Assembly: GCA_916613615.1 (NCBI GenBank)
Contig: OU744723.1
Span: forward strand, 64,488,239 to 64,552,238
Reading direction: 5' to 3'
Source of the DNA: Steromphala cineraria
Taxonomy: Eukaryota; Mollusca; Gastropoda; Trochida; Trochidae
Length of the DNA stretch: 64,000 bases
Both the position numbers and the translations under genes were made by a program. Shown one piece after another: positions 34,766 through 46,889 of the stretch. Under the pieces are notes generated by a model that saw nothing but the letters and a program-made list of their open reading frames with translations, ran no database searches and was not told the DNA's origin. Position 1 is the first letter of the stretch; the number at the start of each line of letters is the position of its first letter.

Positions 34766-35611
34766 ATTACGAGATAACAATAAGGATTCACTTTCAATAT
34801 AATTATGATGAATATTTTAGATACTATGGTGACCATCTATAAAAGTATTAATATTTAATCGACATGCCCCAATACTGACTTGTGCTGAAGATAGATTTCT
34901 ATCACTGAAAACCAGAAAATATATTTCAATAATCGGAATTAATGATGAGCTGATCATTAATTAATGTTTAATAGACTTCTTAATACACTACGGGTTGTTA
35001 TTATTAAGTGTGTGTACCGATGAGTAACAAAGAACCTATAATTCAAAAATGAGTAATAGGGTCATTATGAAGTTAGTATAAAAAGCCTTTACATATATAT
35101 TATTCAAATCAACTGACCTCACAAATGCTTTGAAATATTTGTCTGGTCGACTGCGATGACTTTGAGGTGTGTTAACAATGTATAATGCACGTCTAGCTGT
35201 GAATAACGCTATAAACAATCAGCTATGGTGTAACAATGTATCACAGACGCGTGCGGAGACCTTTGTCGCTGTGTTCATCCATCCGTAACGGTATACACAT
35301 ACTCGCATGTAAACACACAACAAAACCTCATACAACGGGAGGAGGGATGAAGGAAACATGTGAATGGAAGATTTCAGCTGAGATGAGATGAGAGAATTAT
35401 ACATGAACAGCTCGAGACTGATTCTTCGATCCGATGGCACCATCTCGCTAGCACGATTCTCGGTGCCATGGAATAACAGCCATATCCTCCAGTCGTCTGC
35501 TACATGATGAAAAGCCCTGATATCTTCGGAAATTGTGGCCCGTTCTGGGTTATTTTCATGAAAAATATTGTTATGATACACGTGTAAATGGAATATAAGG
35601 TTTGTACTTAC
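34766..35611. other. no gene recognised; GC richer than surroundings
   Basis: A minus-strand open frame spans about 35219-35668 but runs through a good GTAAGT donor at 35611, so most of it is more likely intron than coding. No domain recognised. Confidence 0.35.
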
Positions 35612-35668
35612 ATTCGGATGAATTAATCCAAATATAGCTTGCGTTAAATCGCGATCTTCCCTTGTCAA
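35612..35668 (-). other. candidate small coding exon
   Basis: On the minus strand CTAAACATAG| (branch-point-like CTAAA) precedes 19 open codons, LTREDRDLTQAIFGLIHPN, followed by |GTAAGTAC. Symmetric length (57 bp). The upstream polypyrimidine tract is weak. Protein family not identified. Confidence 0.22.
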
Positions 35669-36889
35669 CTATGTTTAGCATAGGCAAATATCCATTGACC
35701 CAGACGGTGCACGCACATTCTCTGTATCACTCCGCCTGTGAAAAGAGTCCGGCATGATGTTGGCGGCTGCTGGGTTTCAGTGCTATCGATACGAACGCTT
35801 TTATTTCGTTACAGGGTTTGTGCATCAACTTGTTCTAACTCACGGTGTTGATTCAATAATGGGGATAATTTCCGGCTCACAATCTTTGACAACATGCTGC
35901 GACTAAGTGAGGGTATCACATATCGTGTCCGCGGATCCAATGTCTTAACTGAAATGCCTCGATTGAATGTCAAATGGTTTCTTTGAATTTCAGTGTGCCG
36001 TATTCATGTCAGAGGTATAAATAGAATGGACATCATCGTAATGGCTTCATTTTAACAAAAATTGATAGCATATAACTTGTTTTATATGTATAAGGCGCAT
36101 GACATTTAATTCAATTTCTTTAACAGAGTATAGGCCTATATATTGTAATGTAATGATCGTTAATTGCAAGTATTTACTAGAATGTATTGCAAGTTGAAGT
36201 TTGAAAATTATTGATAACCAAATTGAACTATAAGCTCTTTTTAGGAGGATCGTTCAATATGATCGTTCGCATTTTCTTTTCTGTAATACTTAGGAAAACT
36301 CGGAAAAAATTAGATTGAATTTGACAACAAAGCAAAGGAGTTAAAGTGAGATGCTGAGATAAGGGAAAGGGGTGGGCTTGGTTAGATTAAAGAGCTGATC
36401 GTCGCTGGATGCGTTCGAATGAAATGTGTAGATATCGACAATTTATCAGCAAATGTATTTTAGGGGTCGGAAATAAATGTTTCACTTTCGTGAATTTGCT
36501 TAATACATGTGTTTTTCTCGATATTGGGAAATATAGCTGTATTTCGCTTTGTTTTTACGTTTGTAAATATACATTTTGAGAATAAAATGAAAATGCTTGG
36601 ATCGGGGTCACCTAGTAAAAAAAGCACAGTTTGATTTGTTTGATTCGTCTATGTTATGTCTTCAAAATTTAAATTTTATGGAAACAAAAATAAACACGAT
36701 TTACATTTTCACTTTTACATCACTTTATTATTGCGAAAAAGAGCATTTTAAGCCGACATGTTTAGAATTAGATTGCCCTTTAAAGAACCACTCCGTAATT
36801 TTCATAATTTTACCATAACACGAACGTATATGACTTGGTTCATGTTGTTAATAAAACTGAAAAGTCGTACACATTTATCTCAAAACTGC
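35669..36889. other. no gene recognised
   Basis: Slightly GC-richer to about 35.95 kb, then AT-rich. No supported exon. Confidence 0.35.
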
Positions 36890-37600
36890 AAATATACGAT
36901 GAATACTGTTTTTCAATAAAACCCTAAAAACAGTTATACTTGTCCACTGAGGGCAAATTCGCGCGTCCAATTTACTAGTTATATATCCTATCGAACAGCA
37001 TCAACTCGTACTTGTCATTCTTAATGCTTTCGATAAGTTTTTGAAATTACGTTTGCCCGATTAACGCGCTGCATTGTCCGGTTTTCTGTCACTATCGCCA
37101 CTTCTAACTTTCCTATTGTTACCATGCAACCTCGATTTATTTTAAAGGGGCAGTAGCACGTTTTTTGATAAATTATTCACTAATAATTGTAAGTTAATTC
37201 AATCATCCATATTCTCAGAAGACAAAGTATGAAGATTCACATAAAATCCATTGGCGGCCCTTTTTTTAAACACCTTTTGATCATTTTGTGTTAGAAAAAG
37301 GAATCGCATGGCTAAACTTAACGTTGCATGTTTGAATTATTACTGCTCCATTTAGTTTAAATACAATTGGAACCATTTATTTTCATTTTTCTGACATCAA
37401 CTTATATTCCCCCTAAAACGTGCTACTGCCCCTTTAAAACGATACATTCTTGCAACAGCCAATATTTCCGCTCGACCAAATGACACGATTTATAACGTCT
37501 GTCATATGTGACCTCAACAAATCACAGAGTGGCTCTTGAAAATTTTAATGTCCACGTTTCAATGTTTTTCTGAATGCCTCTAATTGAATCATGTAATCTT
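36890..37600 (+). repeat. dispersed repeat R, copy 2, split by an M1 MITE
   Basis: Matches copy 1 (9740-10165) on either side of 37146-37433: GTTACCATGCAAC... before and CTTGCAAC...ATGACACGATTTATAA after. The MITE insertion at TTAA is the only large difference. Confidence 0.55.
37146..37433 (+). mobile_element. TTAA-flanked MITE, family M1 (copy 4, nested)
   Basis: TTAA-AGGGGCAGTAGCACG ... CGTGCTACTGCCCCT-TTAA; 288 bp, internally shortened; inserted in repeat R. Confidence 0.9.
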
Positions 37601-37694
37601 GGTATCCTTTGTATATTTTTCTCATATTTCAATGTATGTCCGGAACTTAACGGTCATCTAACTGAAACTTACATGTTAAGTTTTGAGATAATTA

Positions 37695-38130
37695 TATTCT
37701 CATCAGCATTAAGGATGCACGGTATTATCGATATATCGATATATTGCAATACAGGAACAACATGATACGAATCGGTGCACACTTCGGAAAATATTCAATA
37801 TATCGAACATTTTAAATTGAGCTATTTCCATCTAAGATTGGAAAAATACAACCTAATAAAACATGATTGACGGAAAGTTCTTTACAAAGTTTAAAGTTGT
37901 GTTGAGAAAATAGCTTAAATATGTACATACAGATCATAAATAGTAATTGATAAAAATATTCCTTTCCAAAACGGTTCATAGCTGAGCAATGATGATCGTT
38001 CTTAACGCTCATATTAAGACAAGATAGCATGCACTTTATTGAATTAAAGAAGTACTAATATAATGCAATACGCTTTTCTGTATCGCAATATATTGCAATA
38101 CAGAAATAAGGAACGATACCCATACTTAAT
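37695..38130. repeat. ATCGATA/GCAATA-rich element relic
   Basis: Enriched in self-complementary motifs (ATCGATATATCGATAT, TATTGCAATACAG) at both ends, consistent with a decayed palindromic or hAT-like MITE. Boundaries are uncertain. Confidence 0.35.
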
Positions 38131-38162
38131 CAACATGGCGTCAATGTGAACTGGGCCCTTAG

Positions 38163-38271
38163 ACAGTTATGTGAAGTTATCGTCGCCTTCACAACCACAG
38201 AGAAGTTAACTGTTATCAGAAAGTATGGTATTACCAACAGACATCTACATGTTTCACTTCCCTCAAAGCGT
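38163..38271 (+). other. candidate exon (109 bp)
   Basis: GGGCCCTTAG| precedes and AAAGCGT|GTGAGTAAA follows. One frame is open for 36 codons (QLCEVIVAFTTTEKL..., ...HLHVSLPSKR). Protein not recognised; the polypyrimidine tract is weak. Confidence 0.25.
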
Positions 38272-38960
38272 GTGAGTAAACCTTTATTACAAACTACTGT
38301 GTCACGAAAAAATCTTTTTAAACTTTAAAATCTGTTCATTTGTATGAATGCAAATAATACTGGTCACACACAGACGTCTAGTTTACCAGCAAAATATCCT
38401 TTTTTGAGACACTGAACCCCGCCTTGTTTTACATTTTACCAACATAAAGGATATATTCTTAAAAATTAGAATTATTCAAACCTTCAGATACCGGTACTTT
38501 ATCATTCAATCCGATTCTTTGTAATTGTTAAAGAACTTATCACGTATTAGGCGAGACCTTGAATAAAAACACCTTCAAAGCAGAAAACCTTGTGGACCTG
38601 ATTCCATAGATCAACTGAATTAGCTCGGTACCTTCGTTTATTGGCTTCTTTTACTTTCGTATTTTTTTATCGATAACATTTCTAATCAGACAGATTACTT
38701 GTATTCTGATTTAAACATATTTTATTTATGATATGTATGTCTACATGCATGGATTGGCCAACAAGCTCCGAAGAGCTTTTATCAAGGCTGCTCCGATACA
38801 GTTACACATATATAAATATAAAACTAATAGTAGTTAGTGACACATGTCAGATTCGCAACTTAGCTTCACAGATACTGGTTTTGCATGAATATGATCGCAA
38901 GAACAAAAGGGGGGACAGTCTCCCAATAAAGTCCTCTATCTGGTATTCATATCTTCTATA

Positions 38961-39473
38961 GGTCAGGTTAAATCAGACACAGATATCTCTACATGGGAAA
39001 ACGTTTCTTGTACCCGGTTAGGAAATAGGAACTGTCAGATTCAGTTTAAAATAGTCCATAATATAATTCCATGTAATTTATATTTACATAAAGTGAGGGT
39101 AAAAACATCAAGTAATTGTGAACATTGTGGTGTTACAGATACTATGCAACATCATCTTTTTTATTGCCCCACAGCCTTAACATTCTGGGTTAAGTTTTTT
39201 ACTTGGCTAAAAAATCAACTGTGTGCAAATGTATTTGTAAGCTATAGAGAAGTAATTTTGTTTGGTGTTAAGGAAAACCATTTCAAGTATACTCTTAATA
39301 CCGTTATTCTATATGCAAAATACTTTGTATATAAACGTAAACATATTAATATAAAATGTAATTTGGACATTTTCCTCATTGAATTAAAGCGTGATCTGAA
39401 TATATATCGCAAGACAAATATACTTGAAGAGGCAGTAGTGACAACATTGAATAATGCTATAGATTTAATTTAA
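38961..39473 (+). pseudogene. LINE ORF2 C-terminal fragment (zinc-binding region)
   Basis: About 170 codons without a stop, from roughly KSDTDISTW through 'FKIVHNIIPCNLYLHK' to CEHCGVTDTMQHHLFYCP and a terminal TAA. This is the post-RT layout of non-LTR retrotransposons (I.P.N..L, CxxC...E/H-HLFxxCP...FW). The RT core is absent, so it is a 5'-truncated copy. The long open frame suggests moderate age. Confidence 0.7.
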
Positions 39474-39604
39474 CATGATATGTGTACATCTATCTCTCAC
39501 TATTTACACTATGCAAACCGCGTGGAAGAATCGCCACGTAGTCATGTACATTATTTTGTGTTCAAATCGTGGCATTTTCAAGTGAATAAAAAAAAGATAA
39601 AAAA

Positions 39605-39620
39605 GGGGGGGGGGGGGGGT
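39605..39620 (+). repeat. poly-G run
   Basis: Uninterrupted run of about 16 G; prone to G-quadruplex formation and to sequencing or assembly length error. Confidence 0.95.
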
Positions 39621-39699
39621 GCTAACTTTGCGCTTTAAAGATTGTTATTATATAATAAGCAATGAAATATAGGAGTATACAGTGAAAATAAAATCCATA

Positions 39700-39780
39700 T
39701 TTTAAGAAAAGCAGTAATAAGTCATATTTTCACTGTAGTGAAAATATAATCCATATTTTCACTGCAGTGAAAAAGTAGAA
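39700..39780. repeat. short palindromes TATTTTCACTG(T/C)AGTGAAAATA
   Basis: Two adjacent near-perfect palindromes, ATTTTCACTGTAGTGAAAAT and its TGCAGT variant, plus a related half-site at about 39680. Confidence 0.7.
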
Positions 39781-40084
39781 CCGAACCTATTACCCTGCTG
39801 CGCCACTCGTGAAACTATCACTTTCTCACTCCACTCTGTGAGATATAAATGATATTCGGCAAAAACAATGAACTAGTCTTTATATCTTCAACAAGCGCCG
39901 GGCCAGCACCTTATATTTTCAGAGCGTCAACGAGTTTCCCCCCTTATTGTACTATTTGTGTCGTTGTATTCCATACTGTTGTACATCGATACGACTCGAG
40001 ATCCCCTCGCCGGATTCACCATTCATATAGCGCACGACGAATTGTGTAGTGTTACCTTAACTTTTTTTAATTTCAAACTGGTTA

Positions 40085-40400
40085 TTCTAATGCTTGGCTT
40101 TTCCAAAATTGGGTAGATGTTTCTCAGTTCATACCATTGTTTAGATTTGACTTGTTGTGATATCCAATCAATCATGGTGCGGGAAAATATAATCTCGATT
40201 TCTTAAAACGAATGAAACTTATTAATCGTTTTAAAACAAAAACAATATTTCAGAAGAGATGTTGGTAAAGTCATGGTCGTTGTTACTTGTAAAGTTGAGA
40301 AGTTTTCGCATAGTCAGAGATTCAAAATTTGCGATCGTGTTTGTCACTTGATTAAGGAAAGTAGAACGATGCAAACTGGACAAAATTGATGTCTTCATTC
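40085..40400 (+). repeat. dispersed repeat S, copy 1
   Basis: Contains GAAAATATAATCTCGATTTC, CAGAAGAGATGTTGGTAAAG and GCGATCGTGTTTGTCACTTG, all repeated in order at 41297-41474. A third partial copy is at 41500-41620. Confidence 0.75.
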
Positions 40401-40512
40401 CTTATACAAATGTAAACAAAATCAATGGTTAGGCAATTGTCTATAATCTCCCACACAAAACTATAAGAAAAACATTTGATTTTTGAGGATATCTTTGCTT
40501 GTTATACTTTAA

Positions 40513-40870
40513 AGGGGCAGTAGCACGTTTTTTGAGAATTTTATATTTAAAAAGTTTCACTGATAATTGTATGTTAACGCTAAATGTATTACTTTGATAG
40601 TGTCAAAAATTTCATTATACAAGCCAATCATTCATAGTCAGAGAACAAAGTATGAAGATTCACCTAAAATCCCTTGGCGGCCATTTTTTTGTGAACACCT
40701 TTAATTAATTTTGTGTAAGAAAAGGAATCGCATGGCTTAACTTTACATTGTATATTTGAATTATTACTGCCCCATTTGGTTTGAATACATTGCCTTTCAA
40801 TTGGAACCATTAATTTTCATATTCCTGACATCACCTTAAATATTCCCCCTAAAAAAGTGCTACTGCCCCT
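40513..40870 (+). mobile_element. TTAA-flanked MITE, family M1 (copy 5)
   Basis: TTAA-AGGGGCAGTAGCACG ... GTGCTACTGCCCCT-TTAA; 358 bp, close to consensus. Confidence 0.9.
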
Positions 40871-41296
40871 TTAAACGACTGCCTCGAACTATTTTTGAAT
40901 CAATTTTGAGAAAGATTTTTCTCAAACGCTAACCTTTGTTCGCCACGGAAACTTGAATAATAAATAACTTTTTACCATATCTGTTAAAATAATGAACGTT
41001 TTGGGATACGAACATATTTTAAGAGCGCTTCTTTGATTTGCGGTGAAAGAATTAAAGATATACCTAAACTAATCATCCATTGATATCACTACATATACCC
41101 ATTTGATGTACACTGCAGAAAGTTCTGTGTGAAAACGTAATTGTTTAAATTTTCAAAATTAGATATGTCTGTATTCTAGATAGAAAATACAGAGGTAGAC
41201 ATCTTGAACTCAACAAAGTGAACCAAGAACATTATCCCGGAGAAAGAGTCACATCATCTTGTGTGAAGACTGGATAGATCTATCATATTATTTCAT

Positions 41297-41620
41297 GAAA
41301 ATATAATCTCGATTTCTTAAAACGAATGAAACTTATTAATCGGTTTAAAATAAAAAACAATATTTCAGAAGAGATGTTGGTAAAGTCATGGTCGTTGTTA
41401 CTTGAGAAGTTTTCGCATAGTTAGAGATTTAAAATTTGCGATCGTGTTTGTCACTTGATTAAGGAAAGTAGAACAGATCTATCATATTATTTCATGCCAT
41501 TGTTTAGATTTGACTTGTTTAGATATGCAATCATGCATGGTACGGGAAAATATAATCTCGATTTCTTACAACGTATTAAACTTATTAATCGTTTCATAAC
41601 AAACCTATTTTAATCACTCA
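41297..41620 (+). repeat. dispersed repeat S, copies 2 and 3 in tandem
   Basis: Copy 2 (41297-41474) matches 40190-40377 at high identity. Copy 3 (about 41500-41610) restarts at CCATTGTTTAGATTTGACTT, as in 40122. This is consistent with a local tandem duplication. Confidence 0.75.
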
Positions 41621-41719
41621 GGAAAGGGAAAATACTCCCCCCATCGTGGAACACAATCAAACGTTGTAATTTTCAATCACCATCAATCATTGTAGAAGGT
41701 GACTCAATTTTACAGACAT

Positions 41720-41989
41720 TTACAAAATTGCATAATAAATAAACATAGACAGGTTTTGAATAACAAAACGATTTTTACTATTTAACAAGGATGATAATTT
41801 TGACTCGTTTGGATGGACATAATAAAATTCATTAATGTATTTAGAGCGAATGCTATTATACATGGGGCATATAAGAAGAAAGTGGTATTCATTTTCAATT
41901 ACATTTAGGTTACAGAGCTTACATAGTCTAAATTCTCTTTTGGTGTTGGTATGAGACACATTATGCACATTAAGAGCAAAATGTATTGC
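41720..41989 (-). pseudogene. LINE ORF2 C-terminal fragment
   Basis: Minus strand: ...RLCKLCNLNVIENEYHFLLI then CPMYNSIRSKYINEF, the CxxC...E.E.HFLL.CP.Y..R motif that closes ORF2 of CR1/L2-like retrotransposons. A stop upstream at about 41992 and loss of the RT domain show a truncated, non-functional copy. Confidence 0.7.
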
Positions 41990-42349
41990 TTACATGGTTG
42001 TCTGTTGCAACGTAGATCACTGACTTAACAGCTGTGTTATAAGATCGTATTTCGTAAAATGTCTTCTAGATATTGTCACGTATATTTATCATTTCAAGTT
42101 AAGGCGGATATACAAGCCCACCCTTGACCACTATGAAGCATATTGATATAATTTAACACTTTGGAGTTTTCACATATTCCCGAACGTTGATTGCATTGGT
42201 GGACAGTATAATCATGTGATCTCAGTTTCAGATCTCAGCTAATGGCTGCGATACTGCCCAAGCGGGGCTTAAGTATGTTGATAGGACCACATATGTCAAA
42301 TTTGGAAATCGATGTTATTAAATCGGGTACCACTAACTGTTACTGAAAA

Positions 42350-42560
42350 TAACAAGTTAAAGGTCAATCAGTACATTAGAGCAAAAATACGGCCATTCAA
42401 AGTCGGGATTTTGATCGAAAACCGGACAATGTTGCTCGAGTGGTGCGCGGAAATTCGCCAAACGTAATTTTCAAACCTTGTCATAAGCTGACAGGAAGAT
42501 ATATTCGATTCGATAGTGTTTATTAGGTAATGTAACTAAAAGGTAGATTAATTAGATGCA
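42350..42560 (-). repeat. dispersed repeat R, copy 3
   Basis: The reverse complement contains GAAAATTACGTTTGGCGAAT and CATTGTCCGGTTTTC, as in copies 1 and 2; diverged. Confidence 0.45.
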
Positions 42561-43084
42561 TAATTTCGAATATTAAACGTATTTGAGATGTTTTCTTGAT
42601 TTTTCCATAAAATCAAGCATTTAAGAGATATTATGCATAAATGGATATATTTGCAAGTCCAGTGATGAGATATGAACTTCAATCAGCATATAAGATATTT
42701 TGTAGCTTATCAAAACCAAATACAATTTTAAGAAAGATACTCTGTGTCACTTTAACAATAACTCACTCACTCAGTTTCAGAGGTACATTTCTTATTAATT
42801 CGCAAGCTCGCCGGGCCCACACGAGTTTAAATAAAGCTTTGACATCGTTCATTTTCCACTGCAAACACATAAACTGACAATCAATTCTAAAAGTTTGTCG
42901 TTCCTTGAGTATGAGAGTTATCGATCTAATGACCATTTGGCAAGGAACTCTTAGATATTTTATAAACGCTTCTTTCGTTTATAGGCCGGAGTTGATAGTC
43001 AATCACATCGAACTTATAACTCGTACCCAGTTCAGGCCTGCTAAGTTTCTGACATGAAAACTGTGCTACAGTGACCTTTGACCC
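42561..43084. other. no gene recognised
   Basis: AT-rich. A short open frame at 42.64-42.88 kb has no recognisable domain. Confidence 0.4.
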
Positions 43085-43226
43085 CCATCCCGTGAAAGAT
43101 CTCTACACGCAGTCAGGTTTGGGTGCACTGCTACACTGAATTTCAGCGTAGTACCACAATTGTGTTGCAAGAATACTAGCAGCCGCGATATACCGGTAAG
43201 TGGAATACTCTTTTAGAAAGCGGTGA
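43085..43226 (+). mobile_element. tRNA-derived SINE, copy 3 (5'-truncated), joined to satellite
   Basis: TCTACACGCAGTCAGGTTTG, CACTGAATTTCAGCGTAGTA, ACTAGCAGCCGCGATATA and GGAATACTCTTTTAGAAAGC match the 3' half of the 55.6-kb SINE. Its tail (ACATCATCTCACCTCACC) continues without a break into the first satellite monomer. Confidence 0.75.
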
Positions 43227-45903
43227 TAAACTACACATCATCTCACCTCACCGTTGAAGATCAAGTGAATGTGTCCTCGTACCACACATCATCTCACCCC
43301 ACCTCACCGTTGAAGGTCAAGTGAATGTTTCCTCGTACCACACATCATCTCACCTCACCTCACCGTTGAAGATCAAGTGAATGTTTCCTCGTACCACACA
43401 TCATCTCACCTCACCTCACCCCACCTCACCGTTGAAGGTCAAGTGAATGTTTCCTCGTACCACACATCATCTCACCTCACCTCACCGTTGAAGATCAAGT
43501 GAATGTGTCCTCGTACCACACATCATCTCACCTCACCTCACCTCGCCGTTGAAGATCAAGTGAATGTTTCCTCGTACCACACATCATCTCACCTCACCTC
43601 ACTGTTGAAGATCAAGTGAATGTTTCCTCGTACAACACATCATCTCACCTCACCTCACCTCGCCGTTGAAGATCAAGTGAATGTTTCCTCGTACCACACA
43701 TCATCTCACCCCACCTCACCGTTGAAGATCAAGTGATTGTTTCCTCGTACCACACATCATCTCACCCCACCTCACCGTTGAAGATCAAGTGATTGTTTCC
43801 TCGTACCACACATCATCTCACCTCACCTCACCGTTGAAGATCAAGTGAATGTTTCCTCGTACCACACATGATCTCACCTCACCCCACCTCACCGTTGAAG
43901 ATCAAGTGAATGTTTCCTCGTACCACACATCATCTCACCTCACCTCACCGTGGAAGATCAAGTGAATGTTTCATTGTACCACACATCATCTCACCTCACC
44001 TCACCGTTGAAGATCAAGTGAATGTTTCCTTGTACCACACATCACCTCACCTCACCTCACCTCACTGTTGAAGATCAAGTGAATGTTTCCTTGTACCACA
44101 CATCATCTCACCTCACCTCACCGTTGAAGATCAAGTGAATGTTTCCTTGTACCACACATCATCTCACCTCACCTCACCGTGGAAGATCAAGTGAATGTTT
44201 CCTTGTACCACACATCATCTCACCTCACCTCACCGTGGAAGATCAAGTGAATGTTTCCTTGTACCACACATCATCTCACCTCACCTCACCGTGGAAGATC
44301 AAGTGAATGTTTCCTTGTACCACACATCATCTCACCTCACCTCACCGTTGAAGATCAAGTGAATGTTTCCTCGTACCACACATCATCTCACCTCACCTCA
44401 CCTCGCCGTTGAAGATCAAGTGAATGTTTCCTCGTACCACACATCACCTCACCTCACCTCACCTCACGGTTGAAGATCAAGTGAATGTTTCCTCGTACCA
44501 TACATCATCTCACCTCACCTCACTGTTGAAGATCAAGTGAATGTTTCCTTGTACCACACATCATCTCACCTCACCTCACTGTTGAAGATCAAGTGAATGT
44601 TTCCTCGTACCACACATCATCTCACCTCACCCCACCTCACCGTTGAAGATCAAGTGAATGTTTCCTCGTACCACACATCATCTCACCTCACCTCACCGTT
44701 GAAGATCAAGTGAATGTTTCCTCGTACCACACATCATCTCACCTCACCTCACCGTTGAAGATCAAGTGAATGTTTCCTCGTACCACACATCATCTCACCT
44801 CACTGTTGAAGATCAAGTGAATGTTTCCTCGTACCACACATCATCTCACCCCACCTCACCGTTGAAGATCAAGTGAATGTTTCCTCGTACCACACATCAT
44901 CTCACCTCACCTCACCGTTGAAGGTCAAGTGAATGTTTCCTCGTACCACACATCATCTCACCCCACCTCACCGTTGAAGATCAAGTGAATGTTTCCTCGT
45001 ACCACACATCATCTCACCCCACCTCACCGTTGAAGATCAAGTGAATGTTTCCTCGTACAACACATCATCTCACCCCACCTCACCGTTGAAGATCAAGTGA
45101 ATGTTTCCTCGTACCACACATCATCTCACCTCACCTCACCGGCGAAGGTCAAGTGAATGTTTCCTCGTACCACACATCATCTCACCCCACCTCACCGTTG
45201 AAGATCAAGTGAATGTTTCCTCGTACCACACATCATCTCACCCCACCTCACCGTTGAAGATCAAGTGAATGTTTCCTCGTACAACACATCATCTCACCCC
45301 ACCTCACCGTTGAAGATCAAGTGAATGTTTCCTCGTATAACACATCATCTCACCCCACCTCACCGTCGAAGGTCAAGTGAATGTTTCCTCGTACCACACA
45401 TCATCTCACCTCACCTCACCGTCGAAGGTCAAGTGAATGTTTCCTCGTACCACACATCATCTCACCCCACCTCACCGTTGAAGATCAAGTGAATGTTTCC
45501 TCGTACCACACATCATCTCACCCCACCTCACCGTTGAAGATCAAGTGAATGTTTCCTCGTACCACACATCATCTCACCTCACCCCACCTCACTGTTGAAG
45601 ATCAAGTGAATGTTTCCTCGTACCACACATCATCTCACCTCACCCCACCTCACCGTTGAAGATCAAGTGAATGTTTCCTCCTACCACACATCATCTCACC
45701 TCACCTCACCGTTGAAGATCAAGTGAATGTTTCCTCGTACCACACATCATCTCACCTCACCTCACCGTTGAAGATCAAGTGAATGTTTCCTCGTACCACA
45801 CATCATCTCACCCCACCTCACCGTTGAAGGTCAAGTGAATGTTTCCTCGTACCACACATCATCTCACCCCACCTCACCGTTGAAGATCAAGTGAATGTTT
45901 CCT
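43227..45903 (+). repeat. 56-bp satellite, left block, about 48 monomers
   Basis: Monomer GTTGAAGATCAAGTGAATGT TTCCTCGTACCACACATC ATCTCACCTCACCTCACC. Length varies through 5-bp (CTCAC) gains and losses in the pyrimidine end. Variants (CCCCACC, GTCGAAGGTC, TCGTATAAC) occur in blocks shared with the right-hand array. Confidence 0.97.
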
Positions 45904-45916
45904 CCAAGATGGCGGA
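45903..45916 (+). promoter_or_regulatory. YY1-like motif at LINE 5' end
   Basis: CCAAGATGGCGGAA matches the YY1 consensus (AAGATGGCGGC) and lies at the first bases of the LINE. Established knowledge: human L1 uses a YY1 site at the same place to position transcription start. A similar role here is inference. Confidence 0.5.
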
Positions 45917-46057
45917 ACTGACAGGACGTGCATGAGAGAGCTCCCGCATATGTGGATAATATCTAAGTAAATACAACAACTGCAAGGTTCAACACACGCT
46001 TATACTGTTTCCAACAGCTACCCACAGCACTACCATTGCATTATCTACAATTTGGAA

Positions 46058-46889
46058 ATGGATCACCGAGAAAGAAATCATCAACGCAAGGGTGTCAAGA
46101 CGGTGATAGCTCGCAGCTCGAGCGAGAAGAGGAAGCCTTCAGGCTCTCCGACAGACTCTGTACCATCTAAAACGCAGAAACCCCTTGTGCAGTCAACTGT
46201 GCTCGACTTTACCAGCACTCCTAAAGCAACGGCAAGTAAACCAAGTCATCCTAAAGTACAAGATCAGCCCTCATCGTCATCAGGTAGTTCTGAAGAGTCT
46301 CTTAACATCTCCGATCCCTCCACAGTATTCAACTTTATGGAAAATGTCAGCTAGCATGATCGAGCCTATGCAAGAGGAGATTTCAAGTTTGCGAGACGAG
46401 CTAAAGACGACACAGAAGGAATTACACATGAAAACCGACGAGTTGGAGCAATATAGCCGGAGAAACTCGCTCAGAATCAGCGGAATACCGGAGACAGAAG
46501 GCGAAGATACAGAGAAAGTAACCCTGAATGTACTGAAGAAGGTCAACAAGGAGATATCACTAGCTGATTTGGACAGGTGCCACCGGGTGGGCAAGCGTAC
46601 AGAAGGAAGGAAGCGACAAATCATTGTCAAGTTTGTGTCCTACCATGGTAGGAAGCAGGTGCATATCAACAGGAGGAAGTTACGCGATTCCATGGAGTCT
46701 GTGTACATAAACGAAGATCTAACACAACATCGGAGTAAACTATTCAAAATGGCAAGAGACTTGAAAAAATCGCGATGGATTGAAAACACCTGGACAAAAG
46801 ATGGTCGTGTATTCGTATTGGAACAGCCAGAAGGAGCCATCAACGCTGTGTATTCTAAGGAGGATCTAAACAAGTATGTGCGAGCATAG
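46058..46889 (+). pseudogene. LINE ORF1 protein, one frameshift
   Basis: The first part (46058-46350, frame 2) is basic and Ser/Thr/Pro-rich. The second (frame 3, to TAG at 46887) has a coiled-coil segment (EEISSLRDELKTTQKELHM), then ELEQYSRRNSLRISGIPE and a folded basic region (LDRCHRVGKR..., RQIIVKF, INEDLTQHRSKL). The coiled coil followed by 'EQYSRRN.LRI.G(I/V)PE' is typical of nucleic-acid-binding ORF1 proteins of non-LTR elements. The frames are separated by one base near 46350 (GTCAGC-T-AGCATG), so the copy is inactive unless frameshifted. ATG at 46058 chosen; it follows a ~150-bp 5'UTR. Function in the family: binding element RNA and chaperone activity. Confidence 0.75.

Noticed and set aside
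35219..35668. 149-codon minus-strand frame
   Set aside because: Runs through a strong GTAAGT donor, starts at a TTG and has no recognisable domain; only the first 57 bp are kept as a weak exon candidate.
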